Shown here piece after piece: positions 1 to 8,870 of a stretch of 64,000 bases of DNA. Origin of the DNA: Microbacterium imperiale (GTDB lineage: Bacteria; Actinomycetota; Actinomycetes; Actinomycetales; Microbacteriaceae); contig NZ_JAGIOK010000001.1 in assembly GCF_017876655.1 (NCBI RefSeq), forward strand, positions 434,001 to 498,000, written 5' to 3'. Position 1 is the first letter of the stretch, and each line of letters opens with the position of its first letter. The translations under genes and the position numbers were made by a program. The notes beneath the pieces were generated by a model. It was not told the DNA's origin, did not search any database, and saw only the letters and a list, made by a program, of their open reading frames with translations.

Positions 1-861
1 GCACTGCTCGCCGCCTTCGCAGGCATCATCCTCATGGTCGTGCCGATCATCGTGTCGCAGATCTCACAGCTGGTCGCCGCGATCCAGGACCTCGTGACCG
101 GCGGACAGTGGGATCCCGTCACCGCGATCAAGGACTGGCTGACGGCGACCTTCCCGCAGCTCGACGTCGACGAGCTCTTCCAGTACCTCTCCGACTGGTA
201 CGCCTCGCTCGACATCGGCGCCATCGGCGGCTCGATCACCGAATCGCTCATCACCATCGGCGGAACGATCATCAGCGGCTTCACCGGCGCGGTCATCGTC
301 CTGATCCTGACGATCTACTTCACGGCATCGACGCCGAGCCTCAAGGCCGCCGTCTACCAGCTCGTGCCCGCTTCGCGTCGCCCGCGGTTCATCGACCTCT
401 CCGAGCAGATCACCGCCTCGGTCGGCTTCTACGTCATGGGGCAGGTGTCGCTCGGCGTCATCAACGGTGTGCTCAGCGCCATCTTCCTCAGCGTCATCGG
501 GGCCCCATTCCCCGCCGTCCTGGCCGTCATCGCGTTCTTCTTCTCGCTCATCCCGCTGGTCGGAACACTGACGGGATCGGCGATCATCGTGCTGACCTGC
601 CTGATCCCCGGGCTCTCCGACCCGCAGACGGCGCTGTGGGCGGCGATCTGGTACATCGTGTACATGCAGGTCGAGGCGTACCTCATCTCGCCGCGCATCA
701 TGAACCGCGCCGTCTCGATCCCGGGCGCCGTCGTCGTCATCGCGGCGCTCGCGGGAGCCGCCCTCGGTCAGCTGCTCGGCGCCCTCGTCGCCATCCCGGT
801 CGCCGCCAGCATCCTGATCATCTACCGCCAGGTGGTCATCCCCCGGCAGAACGAGCGCTGA
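1..861 (+). CDS. AI-2E family transporter (5' end cut by window)
   Basis: This is the C-terminal 286 residues of a polytopic membrane protein of the AI-2E/PerM-type exporter family; the reading frame is open to base 1, so the true start lies outside the window. A soluble amphipathic stretch follows the first hydrophobic segment. Several membrane segments come after it, including the family-typical FPAVLAVIAFFFSLIPLVGT block and a YLISPRIMNRAVSIPG segment near the end. Family members export small molecules or act as Na+/H+ antiporters, so the substrate cannot be read from sequence. Its TGA is immediately followed by the stop codon of the convergent hydrolase gene, with no room for a terminator. 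Confidence 0.85.
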   Translation, partial: ALLAAFAGIILMVVPIIVSQISQLVAAIQDLVTGGQWDPVTAIKDWLTATFPQLDVDELFQYLSDWYASLDIGAIGGSITESLITIGGTIISGFTGAVIVLILTIYFTASTPSLKAAVYQLVPASRRPRFIDLSEQITASVGFYVMGQVSLGVINGVLSAIFLSVIGAPFPAVLAVIAFFFSLIPLVGTLTGSAIIVLTCLIPGLSDPQTALWAAIWYIVYMQVEAYLISPRIMNRAVSIPGAVVVIAALAGAALGQLLGALVAIPVAASILIIYRQVVIPRQNER

Positions 862-1608
862 TCAGGCGGAGGGCGCTGCGTCGCGGCCCGCGTCCTCGTC
901 CCACTCGTCGGCGAGCGGGAGGGCGTCGGGATGGACCGCCGCCACGATCTCGGTCAGCACGCGCCGCGTCTGGTTCTCGCCCACCCACAGATGCTTCCCG
1001 CCCTCGACGGCGATGAGCGTCGCCTGCGGGACCGTCGCGAAGCGCTCGCGCGCTTCGGCGGGACGCAGATAGTCGTCGAACTCGGGAACGACGATGACGA
1101 CACGTCGAGAGTCGCCCGCCCACGCCGCCACCTCGGCGGCGCTCGCGCGATGCAGCGGCGGCGAGAGGAGGATGATCCCCTCGACGTCGTGGTCGCGACC
1201 GTACTTCAGCGCCAGCTCGGTGCCGAAGGACCAACCGACGAGCCACGGCCGGGGCAGCCCGCGCTCGCGGACGAGATCCATGGCGGCGGCGACGTCGAAC
1301 GCCTCGGCGACGCCGCCGTCGAACGCGCCGTCACTCGTGCCGCGCGGCGACGTGGTACCGCGTGTGTTGAAGCGCAGCACCGCCAGATCGGCGAGGGCCG
1401 GCAGCCGCCCGGCGGCCTTGCGCAGGATGTGCGAGTCCATGAAGCCGCCCGCCGTCGGGAGCGGATGCAGCGTCACGAGGGTCGCCGCCGGCGCCCCGCT
1501 CTCCGGAAGCGCGAGCTCGCCGACCAGTCGCAGCCCGTCGATCGTGTGCAGTTCGATGTCTTCGCGGCGGGCGGGCAGCTGAACCGGCCCGCGGATCTCG
1601 ATCGTCAT
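862..1608 (-). CDS. alpha/beta hydrolase
   Basis: A 248-aa cytoplasmic alpha/beta-hydrolase fold protein. The nucleophile elbow is G-W-S-F-G, the likely acid is in PEFDDY and the likely base is His in GGKHLW near the C-terminus. The oxyanion region TLHPLPTAGG resembles small dienelactone-hydrolase/YcjY-like hydrolases, so an ester or lactone substrate is probable but unidentified. An in-frame start 27 bases upstream is possible. I chose ATG at 1608 because GGAGGA lies just upstream and the ATG overlaps the TGA of the preceding 93-aa gene (ATGA), which implies coupled translation. Confidence 0.85.
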   Translation of the reverse strand: MTIEIRGPVQLPARREDIELHTIDGLRLVGELALPESGAPAATLVTLHPLPTAGGFMDSHILRKAAGRLPALADLAVLRFNTRGTTSPRGTSDGAFDGGVAEAFDVAAAMDLVRERGLPRPWLVGWSFGTELALKYGRDHDVEGIILLSPPLHRASAAEVAAWAGDSRRVVIVVPEFDDYLRPAEARERFATVPQATLIAVEGGKHLWVGENQTRRVLTEIVAAVHPDALPLADEWDEDAGRDAAPSA

Positions 1609-1886
1609 GCGATCCTCCAACATGCTGAGTGCCAATGCCGGCGTGCGGCCAGGTCTGCGGCATCACCCAGGACCCCGTCGGCGCGCCACGCGACGAGGTG
1701 GGCGACCCCGACGCCGATCTGCCGACCGCATCCGGGGCAGACGTAGGTCTTCTGCGCCTGGGTGGCCGAGATGGGTTGGACCGTCCACTCGAACCCGCGG
1801 CGCGTCTCGCTGCGCTTCCAGCCGTTGAGCAGACGCTCGAACGATTCGTCCGGCGGATCGGGACGACGACGGTGGGACCGGGGCAT
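1605..1886 (-). CDS. small conserved Cys/His-rich protein
   Basis: A 93-aa basic protein seen in many actinobacteria, sometimes labelled ATP/GTP-binding without support. It carries C-P-G-C near residue 52 and a terminal H-W-H-x2-C-W, together a plausible four-ligand zinc site of treble-clef or HNH-like type. The N-terminus is Arg/Pro rich. No catalytic assignment can be made. It overlaps the downstream hydrolase by 4 bp (ATGA), so the two are probably co-expressed. A longer in-frame extension to 2159 exists, but it is antisense-like Arg-rich translation overlapping the next gene and was not used. Confidence 0.7.
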   Translation of the reverse strand: MPRSHRRRPDPPDESFERLLNGWKRSETRRGFEWTVQPISATQAQKTYVCPGCGRQIGVGVAHLVAWRADGVLGDAADLAARRHWHSACWRIA

Positions 1887-1897
1887 GAGTAGCCGGG

Positions 1898-2581
1898 TCA
1901 CCACCAGTGGTTGCTCGTCCAGAAGGCGTGTGCGGCGGCCCAGCTGCCGTAACGCCCGACCGCGTACCCGTGGGCCCAGCGCAGATTGTCGACCGGGTTG
2001 TAGCCGCTGCCCGGGACCTTGCTGCACGGATAGGCCTGGACGAGCCCGCACGCGCCGGACGAAGCGTTCGTCGCGTTCGGGTTCCAGCCGCTCTCGCGCG
2101 AGACGATGTAATCGACGTATCCCCAATCGCTTTCGGGGATGCCGGCGGCGATCAGCCACTCCGTCGACGAGCCGCCGCCGGAGTACAGCACGGGCGACGA
2201 GCGCGTCGTGCTGGCGCGCTCGTCCTCCGCGTCCGGAGTGGGGGTCGGGGTCGGAGTCGGCTTGGGCGTGACGTACACGGTGAACCCGCTGCGGTCGAGG
2301 GTGACGGCACCATCGGGCTGCGCCACGTTCGCGAGCGCCTGCGCGTCGGCTCGCGAGTCGGCCCAGAGCGAGACCACCTCGGGGGGCTTCTCCTGCGCGA
2401 CGGCCAGGCTCGCTCCGAGAGGCGCGAGGGCTCCCCCGGCCATGCCGACCGCCGCTAGGGCGGCGAAGACCCCGACGACGCCCCGACGGCGCGACCAGCG
2501 CGCGGCGGGACGCGTGGCACCGACGCTACGACGGGCGACCTCGGACGAGGTGCGCGGAGTCAGTTCGGAGCCGGGAGTCAC
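1898..2581 (-). CDS. secreted lysozyme-like (SLT-type) transglycosylase domain protein
   Basis: A 227-aa exported protein. A basic N-terminus and hydrophobic segment (about residues 35-62, ending near AVAQE) form a long signal peptide. A spacer and a (TP)n linker follow, then a roughly 90-residue C-terminal lysozyme-fold domain with YIVSRESGWNPNATN, where the Glu is the expected catalytic acid, and a GACGLVQAYP block. Such domains cleave peptidoglycan glycan strands, so a role in wall remodelling outside the membrane is likely. The start is taken as GTG 2581, preceded by GAGGG. An upstream in-frame ATG at 2674 would put non-hydrophobic residues ahead of the signal and overlap the DivIVA gene. 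Two Cys in the domain could form a disulfide. Confidence 0.8.
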   Translation of the reverse strand: MTPGSELTPRTSSEVARRSVGATRPAARWSRRRGVVGVFAALAAVGMAGGALAPLGASLAVAQEKPPEVVSLWADSRADAQALANVAQPDGAVTLDRSGFTVYVTPKPTPTPTPTPDAEDERASTTRSSPVLYSGGGSSTEWLIAAGIPESDWGYVDYIVSRESGWNPNATNASSGACGLVQAYPCSKVPGSGYNPVDNLRWAHGYAVGRYGSWAAAHAFWTSNHWW

Positions 2582-2627
2582 AATGCCCTCGAGTTTAGCG
2601 ACCGGGTCGCGTTCTCTCCATCCGAGG

Positions 2628-3200
2628 TCACCCGATGGCGAGGATGACGGACACCACGGCATCCAGAACGGCATCCACCTGCGCTTCGCGGTAGCCGCCC
2701 CGCTGCATGCGGAAGGCGACCGAGCGCACCTGTTCGACCGTCAGGGTCTCGCCGGATTCGAGGTAGCGCGCGATCCGATCGGCGACCTTGTCGACCTCGT
2801 CGATGCGGTAGCCATACGACAGAACTCCGACGCGGTCGAAGCGCTCGCGCTCGGGACGCGACAGCCGGTCGAGGACCTCCTGCGCGAGATTGCGCGAGCG
2901 ACCGACCCAGGCCCGGGCACCCGCACGCGACAGGGCGTGCTCGCGCTCGCGTGCGGCGAAGGCGTCCTCGATCCGTCCGACCGCCGCGTCGACCGCCGCA
3001 ATGGCATATCCGCCCCGAACGACAGGGAAGGCCGTGCGCCGGATCTCGGCTGAATCGAGATCGCTGTCGTCGGGCGACGCCTCGAACGCGTCTCGAGCCC
3101 GCTCCAGGAAGGCGTCCACCGCCTCGCGGTCGTAGCCCTTGGAGCGTCCCGGGGCATCCGGGAAGGGAGTCGAGGCAACAGCCGTCTCGGTCGAGGTCAT
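2628..3200 (-). CDS. DivIVA-domain-containing protein
   Basis: A 190-aa cytoplasmic protein with two or three copies of the short DivIVA-type motif (KGYDREAVDAFLERAR, GGYAIAAVDAAVGRIED, YGYRIDEVDKVADRIARYL, GGYREAQVDAVLDAVV). This is the DivI1A hypothetical-domain pattern common in actinobacteria rather than a full Wag31/DivIVA with a long coiled coil. A scaffold or polar-targeting role is inferred only. Its ATG overlaps the stop of cdsA (ATGA), placing it at the end of the pyrH-frr-cdsA transcription unit. Confidence 0.75.
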   Translation of the reverse strand: MTSTETAVASTPFPDAPGRSKGYDREAVDAFLERARDAFEASPDDSDLDSAEIRRTAFPVVRGGYAIAAVDAAVGRIEDAFAAREREHALSRAGARAWVGRSRNLAQEVLDRLSRPERERFDRVGVLSYGYRIDEVDKVADRIARYLESGETLTVEQVRSVAFRMQRGGYREAQVDAVLDAVVSVILAIG

Positions 3201-4207
3201 GACACCGCCCAGGGAGAGAGCACGTGGAACAGGATGAGCGCGACCACCGTGGAGGGCAGGATCGAGTCGAGCCGGTCGAGCACCCCGCCATGACCGGGGA
3301 GCCACGAGCTCATGTCCTTGATGCCCAGATCACGCTTGATCATGGACTCGCCGAGGTCCCCGACGGTCGCTGATCCGAGGATCAGGAGCCCCATCACGAC
3401 ACCGGTCCAGATCGGCAGGTCGAGCAGCAGCCAAGCGAACCCGACCGCGACGATCATCGCCACGACGGCAGCACCGACGAGACCCTCCCAGGTCTTATTC
3501 GGGCTGATGCGCGGCGCCATCGGGTGCTTCCCGAATGCGAGTCCGGCAGCATACGCGCCGGTGTCGGCGGCGACCACCACCGCGATCATCGCCAGCACCC
3601 AGAGCTCGCCGCCGTCCTGACGCAGCAGGATGAGCAGCAAGCTTCCCAGGAACGGGACGTAGAGCTGCACGAACCCGCTGATGAGCACGTCCCCCAGAAC
3701 GTCGCCGTACCGGCGCGACTCGGCCGAGCCCATCTGCGCGAGCAGGCGCCACACGATCACGAAGACGACCGCGGCGAAGACGACGACCCAGTGCGTGCCG
3801 GCGTCGAGGAAGTACCCTGCTGCGAGCACCGCGGCGCCCGCCACCAGCTGCGGCACGACGTCCACGCGCCGCCCGGCCGCCTGCAGCGCCCGGACGAACT
3901 CGAAGACGGCCAGCAGCGCCGCCGGCACGGCGAAGAGCAGGAACACCCACTTCACGAAGATGAGCGATCCCACGACGACGGCCCCGATCGCGAGACCGAT
4001 GAGGATCGCGAGGAACAGGTTGCGACCGGTCCGCGCGTTGATCCGCTCGTTCGCCTGTTCGAAGTCCGCGCGGGCGCGGCCGATCTGCTGCTCGAACTCG
4101 GAACGAGCCGCGCGCACCTGGTTGTGGAACGCCGAATCGCCGTGCTCCCGCGAGCGGTGTCGCTCTCGGTCGGAAGCCCGCGGGACGTCGTCACCCGGTA
4201 CGCTCAT
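3197..4207 (-). CDS. cdsA: phosphatidate cytidylyltransferase
   Basis: This enzyme makes CDP-diacylglycerol from CTP and phosphatidate at the inner membrane, the branch point for phosphatidylglycerol, cardiolipin and phosphatidylinositol. It has 336 aa. A charged N-terminal region of about 60 residues, probably helical, precedes eight or so membrane segments. The family signature is intact near the C-terminus: SMIKRDLGIKDMSSWLPGHG followed by G-V-L-D-R-L-D-S. The unusually long polar N-terminal extension is typical of actinobacterial CdsA. It lies 5 bp after frr and overlaps the DivIVA-domain gene by 4 bp. Confidence 0.95.
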   Translation of the reverse strand: MSVPGDDVPRASDRERHRSREHGDSAFHNQVRAARSEFEQQIGRARADFEQANERINARTGRNLFLAILIGLAIGAVVVGSLIFVKWVFLLFAVPAALLAVFEFVRALQAAGRRVDVVPQLVAGAAVLAAGYFLDAGTHWVVVFAAVVFVIVWRLLAQMGSAESRRYGDVLGDVLISGFVQLYVPFLGSLLLILLRQDGGELWVLAMIAVVVAADTGAYAAGLAFGKHPMAPRISPNKTWEGLVGAAVVAMIVAVGFAWLLLDLPIWTGVVMGLLILGSATVGDLGESMIKRDLGIKDMSSWLPGHGGVLDRLDSILPSTVVALILFHVLSPWAVS

Positions 4208-4212
4208 GCCGG

Positions 4213-4767
4213 TCAGACCTCGAGGAGCTCAGCCTCTTTGCGCTTGAGCGCCTCGTCGATCAGGTCGACGTGAGCTCGAGTCAGGACGTCGAGCTCCTTC
4301 TCGGCGCGGACCAGTTCGTCCTCGCCGACGTCGCTCTTGAGCGTGTCCAGCTCGTCCTTGGACTTGCGACGGATGCCGCGCAGGTGGACCTTGTGGTCCT
4401 CCCCCTTCGACCGCACCAGCTTGACGTACTCCTTGCGACGCTCCTCCGTCAGCTCCGGCATGGTGACACGCACGATGTTGCCGTCGTTGGTGGGGTTCAC
4501 GCCGAGGTTCGGGGTGTCGCGGATGGCCTGCTCGATCGCCTTGAGCGCCGACTTGTCGTAGGGCGTCACGATGATCGTGCGCGCCTCGGGGTTGTTCAGC
4601 GAGGCCAGCTGCGCCAGGGGGGTCGGCGAGCCGTAGTAGTCGACGAGGATCTTCTGGAACAGCGCCGTGTTCGCGCGCCCGGTGCGAACGGTGGAGAAGT
4701 CCTCCTTCGCCGCCTCGACAGCGCGCTGCATGCGGGTTTTCGTGTCAGCGAGGATCTCGGGGATCAC
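4213..4767 (-). CDS. frr: ribosome recycling factor
   Basis: Releases ribosomes from mRNA together with EF-G after termination. The product is 184 aa, the usual family length, and reads through as a single RRF domain: helical domain I with [20 protein letters not shown] and the conserved DYYGSPTPL turn, then [19 protein letters not shown] and the C-terminal helix. I chose GTG 4767 because GGAG sits 5 nt upstream. Another in-frame GTG at 4773 is possible but abuts that GGAG. The gene lies between pyrH and cdsA, the classic order. Confidence 0.95.
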   Translation of the reverse strand: MIPEILADTKTRMQRAVEAAKEDFSTVRTGRANTALFQKILVDYYGSPTPLAQLASLNNPEARTIIVTPYDKSALKAIEQAIRDTPNLGVNPTNDGNIVRVTMPELTEERRKEYVKLVRSKGEDHKVHLRGIRRKSKDELDTLKSDVGEDELVRAEKELDVLTRAHVDLIDEALKRKEAELLEV

Positions 4768-4822
4768 CGTCACTCCATTCGTCGGTACGTCCGGTCAAGT
4801 CTAGTCTGCGGCGCGTCGGGAC

Positions 4823-5542
4823 TCAGACGCTCACGAGCGTGCCGATGGAATCCCCCAGCAGCGCGCGGGTCACATTGCCCCGCGGTTCCATGCCGAACAC
4901 GCGCATATCGATGCCGTTGTCCATGCACAGGCTGAACGCGGTCGAGTCGACGACCTTGAGGCCGCGCTGCAGCGCCTCGGCGTAGGTGATGGCGTCGATC
5001 CGCTCGGCCGTCGGGTCGATCTTCGGATCGGCCGTGTAGACGGCGTCGACGCCGTTCTTGGCGACGAGCACCTCATCGGCCTTGATCTCGAGCGCGCGCT
5101 GCGCGGCGACGGTATCGGTGGAGAAGTAGGGCAGGCCGGCGCCGGCGCCGAAGATCACGACTCGCCCCTTCTCCATGTGACGCTCGGCGCGCCGGGGGAT
5201 GTAGGGCTCGGCGACCTGCGTCATCGAGATGGCGGACTGCACGCGCGTGGCCGCGCCCGCCTGCTCGAGGAAGTCCTGCAGCGCGAGAGCGTTCATGACG
5301 GTGCCGAGCATGCCCATGTAGTCGGCGCGCCCGCGGTCCATCCCGCGCTGGCTCAGCTCGGCGCCGCGGAAGAAGTTTCCGCCGCCGACGACGATCGCGA
5401 TCTCGACACGGTCGACGGCCTCGGCGATCTCGCGGGCGATCTGGCTGACGACGTCGGGGTTCACACCGAGCTGTCCGGCCCCGAAGGCCTCACCCGACAG
5501 CTTCAGCAGGACGCGACGGCGCCCGGTCTTCTCGTTGTTCAT
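4823..5542 (-). CDS. pyrH: uridylate kinase
   Basis: UMP kinase (UMP + ATP to UDP + ADP) of the amino-acid-kinase fold, a cytoplasmic hexamer in pyrimidine nucleotide synthesis. It has 239 aa. Visible motifs are [10 protein letters not shown] at the N-terminus, [13 protein letters not shown] for nucleotide binding, the [16 protein letters not shown] helix, and [13 protein letters not shown]. This is the first gene of the minus-strand pyrH-frr-cdsA-DivIVA set and is separated from upstream tsf by a strong hairpin terminator. Confidence 0.96.
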   Translation of the reverse strand: MNNEKTGRRRVLLKLSGEAFGAGQLGVNPDVVSQIAREIAEAVDRVEIAIVVGGGNFFRGAELSQRGMDRGRADYMGMLGTVMNALALQDFLEQAGAATRVQSAISMTQVAEPYIPRRAERHMEKGRVVIFGAGAGLPYFSTDTVAAQRALEIKADEVLVAKNGVDAVYTADPKIDPTAERIDAITYAEALQRGLKVVDSTAFSLCMDNGIDMRVFGMEPRGNVTRALLGDSIGTLVSV

Positions 5543-5591
5543 CGTGTCCCTCTCGTCGCTGTGTTGCAGAGTATCGCCCGCTCGGGCATGG

Positions 5592-5622
5592 AAAAGGCCC
5601 GCATCCGTGGATGCGGGCCTTT
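5592..5622 (-). terminator. rho-independent terminator after tsf
   Basis: A near-perfect stem AAAGGCCCGCATCC / GGATGCGGGCCTTT with a 3-nt loop lies just after the tsf stop codon. On the minus strand it ends in a T run (CCTTTTCC). It separates the rpsB-tsf unit from pyrH. Confidence 0.85.
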
Positions 5623-5629
5623 CGGGTGA

Positions 5630-6457
5630 TTACGCGCCGACCTTGAAGCGGGCGAAATCGGTGATCGTGATGCCGGCGTCCTTCGCGACCTGGGCGACCG
5701 ACAGCTTGTTGTCCTTCGCGTAGTCCTGGTCGAGCAGGGCGACCTGCTTGAAGAACGCGCCGACGCGGCCTTCGACGATCTTCGGCAGAGCGGCCTCGGG
5801 CTTGCCCTCGTTGCGCGAGATCTCGGTGACGATCTCGCGCTCCTTCTCGACATCGGCCTCGGGCACGTCCTCGCGCGAGAGGTAGCTCGGGTTCGCGAAC
5901 GAGATGTGCTGAGCGATCGAGCGGGCGGTCTCGGCGTCCGAGCCCGAGTACGCCACGACGACGCCGATCTGCGGGGGCAGGTCCTTGCTGGTCTTGTGGA
6001 GGTAGATCTCGAACGCGTCGCCGGTGAGCGTGCGCACGCGGCGGAGCTCGACCTTCTCGCCGATGATGGCGGCCTCATCGTTGATGAGCTGCTCGATCGT
6101 CTGGCCCGATGCGTCTGCCGCGAGGGCGGCCTCGACCGAGTCGGCGGATGCTGCGGCGGCGGCGTCGGCGACCTTGTCGGCCAGGGCGATGAAGCGGTCG
6201 TTCTTCGCGACGAAGTCGGTCTCGCAGGCGAGCTCGACGAGGGTGACCTTGCCATCCTGCTCGCGGGCCACGACGAGGCCCTCGCTCGTGGAGCGGTCGG
6301 CACGCTTCGCGTTGCCCTTCGCGCCCTTGAGGCGGAGGATCTCGACGGCCTTCTCGACGTCGCCGTCGGCCTCTTCGAGGGCCTTCTTCGTGTCGACCAT
6401 TCCGGTGCCGAGCTGCTCGCGCAGAGCCTTGATGTCGGCGATGGTGAAGTTTGCCAT
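5630..6457 (-). CDS. tsf: elongation factor Ts
   Basis: Guanine-nucleotide exchange factor for EF-Tu. It has 275 aa. An N-terminal UBA-like module (ADIKALREQLGTGMVDTKKA) leads into the core, with LVELACETDFVAKNDRF (the TDFVA motif contacts EF-Tu) and HISFANPSYLSREDVP. It is followed by a terminator and preceded by rpsB, the standard rpsB-tsf pair. Confidence 0.97.
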   Translation of the reverse strand: MANFTIADIKALREQLGTGMVDTKKALEEADGDVEKAVEILRLKGAKGNAKRADRSTSEGLVVAREQDGKVTLVELACETDFVAKNDRFIALADKVADAAAAASADSVEAALAADASGQTIEQLINDEAAIIGEKVELRRVRTLTGDAFEIYLHKTSKDLPPQIGVVVAYSGSDAETARSIAQHISFANPSYLSREDVPEADVEKEREIVTEISRNEGKPEAALPKIVEGRVGAFFKQVALLDQDYAKDNKLSVAQVAKDAGITITDFARFKVGA

Positions 6458-6562
6458 GAGTGGCGGCTCCTTCTGTCTGTGGGAAATCTCGTGGATGCCG
6501 ATCGGCGCGGCCGGGCTCAGCCGCGGCCGCGCCGATCGTAGCGGGTCAAGAAGACGCGCTGA

Positions 6563-7447
6563 TTACTTCTCGGTCGCCTCGGCGGCGTCGGCCTCGGCGG
6601 GCGCCTCGGTCTCGACCTGAGCCTCGGCACCGGCCTCGTCCGCGGGCGTCTCGGTCGCGGCGACCTCAGCGGCGGCGCCCTCGACCGGAGCGGTCTCGAG
6701 CAGCTCGCGCTCCCAGTCGGCCAGCGGCTCGGCCTCGGCCGACTCGTCGGACGGCTGGTGACGCTGGATGAGGCCCTCAGCGGCCGCGTCGGCGACGATG
6801 CGCGTGAGCAGGCTCACCGAGCGGATCGCGTCGTCGTTGCCGGGGATCGGGTACTGGAACTCGTCGGGGTCGGCGTTCGTGTCGAGGATGCCGATGACGG
6901 GGATGCCGAGCTTCTTGGCCTCGTCGATGGCGAGGTGCTCACGCTTGGCGTCGACGACCCAGATCGCCGACGGCGTCTTCTGGAGGTTGCGGATGCCGCC
7001 GAGCGACTTGTGCAGCTTGTCGAGCTCGCGCTTCTTGAGCAGCAGCTCCTTCTTCGTGAAGCCGCTCGCAGCGGGGTTCTCGAAGTCGAGCTCCTCGAGC
7101 TCCTTCATGCGGGCGAGTCGCTTCGACACCGTCTGGAAGTTGGTCAGCAGACCACCGAGCCAGCGCTGGTTGACGTAGGGCTGGCCGACGCGGGTCGCCT
7201 GCTCGGCGATGACTTCCTGAGCCTGCTTCTTGGTACCGACGAAGAGGATGGTGCCGCCGTGGGCGACCGTCTCCTTGACGTACTCGTAGGCGCGGTCGAT
7301 GTACGACAGCGACTGCTGCAGGTCGATGATGTGGATACCGGAGCGCTCGGTCAGGATGAAGCGCTTGACTTTCGGGTTCCAGCGGCGGGTCTGGTGCCCG
7401 AAGTGGACGCCGCTGTCGAGCAGCTGGCGAATGGTGACGACGGCCAT
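6563..7447 (-). CDS. rpsB: 30S ribosomal protein uS2
   Basis: Small-subunit protein uS2, 294 aa. The start [20 protein letters not shown] is the family N-terminus. Core motifs include [26 protein letters not shown] and [14 protein letters not shown]. After the core comes a low-complexity Ala/Glu tail of about 55 residues, common in actinobacterial S2. An in-frame extension to 7585 does not match the family. The 5' region contains no other gene; see the candidate -10 near 7620. It is co-directional with tsf, 105 bp apart. Confidence 0.97.
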   Translation of the reverse strand: MAVVTIRQLLDSGVHFGHQTRRWNPKVKRFILTERSGIHIIDLQQSLSYIDRAYEYVKETVAHGGTILFVGTKKQAQEVIAEQATRVGQPYVNQRWLGGLLTNFQTVSKRLARMKELEELDFENPAASGFTKKELLLKKRELDKLHKSLGGIRNLQKTPSAIWVVDAKREHLAIDEAKKLGIPVIGILDTNADPDEFQYPIPGNDDAIRSVSLLTRIVADAAAEGLIQRHQPSDESAEAEPLADWERELLETAPVEGAAAEVAATETPADEAGAEAQVETEAPAEADAAEATEK

Positions 7448-7618
7448 GGCCGTTCTCCTTCTGTTTCGGTTGCTGTCCGGGCCGACGACCCGGTGTCCTG
7501 GCGCCCGACGCGCTTCCGCTCGCCGCCGGAGCGGGAGACCTGGGGAAGACGCGCCATGATCCGGTGAGCCGGTCACTGTGGGCACGCGTAGTCACCCCGA
7601 CGAGCGAGGTGCCGTCCC

Positions 7619-7624
7619 AGTGTA
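7619..7624 (-). promoter_or_regulatory. candidate -10 element for rpsB
   Basis: TACACT on the minus strand, about 170 nt before the rpsB start, in the 277-bp gap between rpsB and the divergent M23-type gene. No clear -35 was seen. If used, it would give rpsB a leader of about 160 nt, long enough for regulation. The rest of the gap holds no ORF I can support. Confidence 0.3.
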
Positions 7625-7724
7625 GCAGTCACGACCCTCCTCCCCCGGCGAGCCCCACGCGCGCGCCGTCCACGCATCACCCGTCCGAGGAACGGCGACT
7701 CGCCGCCGCGCCCAGACTCGCCTC

Positions 7725-8243
7725 GTGACCTTCTTTCGCCGCCGCCTCGTCGCTCTCGGCATCCTGCTGCTCACGCTCGGCGCGGGCCCACTCGCCGCCG
7801 AGGCGCGGGATGACGCGGACGATGGTGTCCAGACATCCGCTCGCTGGGAGTACCCGCTCGCCGACGGCGAGGTCATCCGAGCGTTCGAAGCGCCGGCTCA
7901 CGAGTACGGGCCCGGTCACCGCGGCATCGATCTGCGTTCGGGCGGCGACGACCTCGTCCTGGCTCCCGCAGCCGGGACGATCGCGTTCGCCGGCCCGGTC
8001 GCCGGACGCCCGGTCGTGACGATCGATCACGGCGGTGGGCTGGTCTCCAGCCTCGAACCGGTCGAGACCACGCTCACGCCGGGCAGTGCGGTCGTCGGCG
8101 GAGACCCGATCGGCGCGCTCTCACCCGCGGGCCACACCGGTCCGGGCACGCTCCACCTCGGCGCACGCCTCGACGGCGTCTACATCAACCCGCTGCTGCT
8201 GCTCGCCGAGGTGCCGCGCCCGATCCTCCTGCCGTGCTGCTGA
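7725..8243 (+). CDS. exported M23/LytM-type domain protein
   Basis: A 172-aa protein with an N-terminal signal (hydrophobic residues 8-25) and a single LytM/M23 beta-domain. The metal-ligand motif H-x3-D is present as GHRGIDL (H65, D69). The second motif, normally H-x-H, reads T-L-H: H144 aligns with the metal ligand, but the first His (general base) is Thr142. The fold is clear and peptidase activity is doubtful; a role in binding or regulating cell-wall hydrolysis is an alternative. The GTG start at 7725 is the only one that leaves a signal peptide. It is divergent from rpsB and convergent with the DUF3060 gene. Confidence 0.75.
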   Translation: MTFFRRRLVALGILLLTLGAGPLAAEARDDADDGVQTSARWEYPLADGEVIRAFEAPAHEYGPGHRGIDLRSGGDDLVLAPAAGTIAFAGPVAGRPVVTIDHGGGLVSSLEPVETTLTPGSAVVGGDPIGALSPAGHTGPGTLHLGARLDGVYINPLLLLAEVPRPILLPCC

Positions 8244-8245
8244 GG

Positions 8246-8818
8246 TCAGTCGGGACGGATGTCGTTGCGGTCGCCGGCCTGCTCCACCGAGCCCAACCGG
8301 TCCGCGTGCACCCGGTTGTCGTTGCCCGACACCGATACCGCGCTGATCTCGTCACCGTCGACGACGTTGCGGTCGCCCGCCACGCTGAGCGAGCCGATCA
8401 TGTCGGCGTCGATGTCGGCGGCTTGACCCGTGACTTCGAGGGCGTCGACGTCGGCGAGATCGACCTCGATACGATCGCCCCGCACAACGACCGTCGCGAC
8501 CCGCGCGTCCGACAGATCGACGTCGAGACCCGCGCCCTCGATCTCCACCCGATCGCACTCACCACTGAACGAGAGGTCGGTGTCGGAACCGCGCAGGGCC
8601 ACGACGCCGGCGACGCACATGGACATGTCGGATCCACCGGTCGACGCAGGGGCGGTTGGCGTTGCCGGTTGCGGGCTCACCGGCGGTGACGCCGTCGCCG
8701 ACGTGCCCGACGGTGCGCTCGGCCGAACCACGCGGTCCGGTGCGTCATCGGCCGGGACGCAGGCGGTCAGGGCGAACACGACGCCGACGGCGCCGAACCA
8801 GACGAGCGCTCTTCTCAT
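8246..8818 (-). CDS. DUF3060-type lipoprotein
   Basis: A 190-aa predicted lipoprotein: a hydrophobic signal ending in L-T-A-C (lipobox, Cys about residue 20), a Pro/Ser/Thr spacer, then a C-terminal domain of repeating short beta units. The units follow a V-x-G-D/N-x-N-x-V pattern (SVAGDRNVVDGD, SVSGNDNRVHAD, QAGDRNDI) that suggests a small beta-helix or solenoid. This matches proteins grouped as DUF3060, whose function is unknown. ATG 8818 is chosen because it begins the signal peptide; the same frame extends upstream to 9259 but only as shadow of xerC. Confidence 0.65.
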   Translation of the reverse strand: MRRALVWFGAVGVVFALTACVPADDAPDRVVRPSAPSGTSATASPPVSPQPATPTAPASTGGSDMSMCVAGVVALRGSDTDLSFSGECDRVEIEGAGLDVDLSDARVATVVVRGDRIEVDLADVDALEVTGQAADIDADMIGSLSVAGDRNVVDGDEISAVSVSGNDNRVHADRLGSVEQAGDRNDIRPD

Positions 8819-8870
8819 GGCTCCACGGTAGGCCCGCGGCGACACGTCGCGCCATCCGGCGCTCGGCGCA

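Noticed and set aside
2230..2275. Short tandem repeat (GGGGTC-like)
   Set aside because: It encodes the Thr-Pro linker of the secreted lysozyme-like protein; a coding low-complexity tract, not a mobile or CRISPR repeat.
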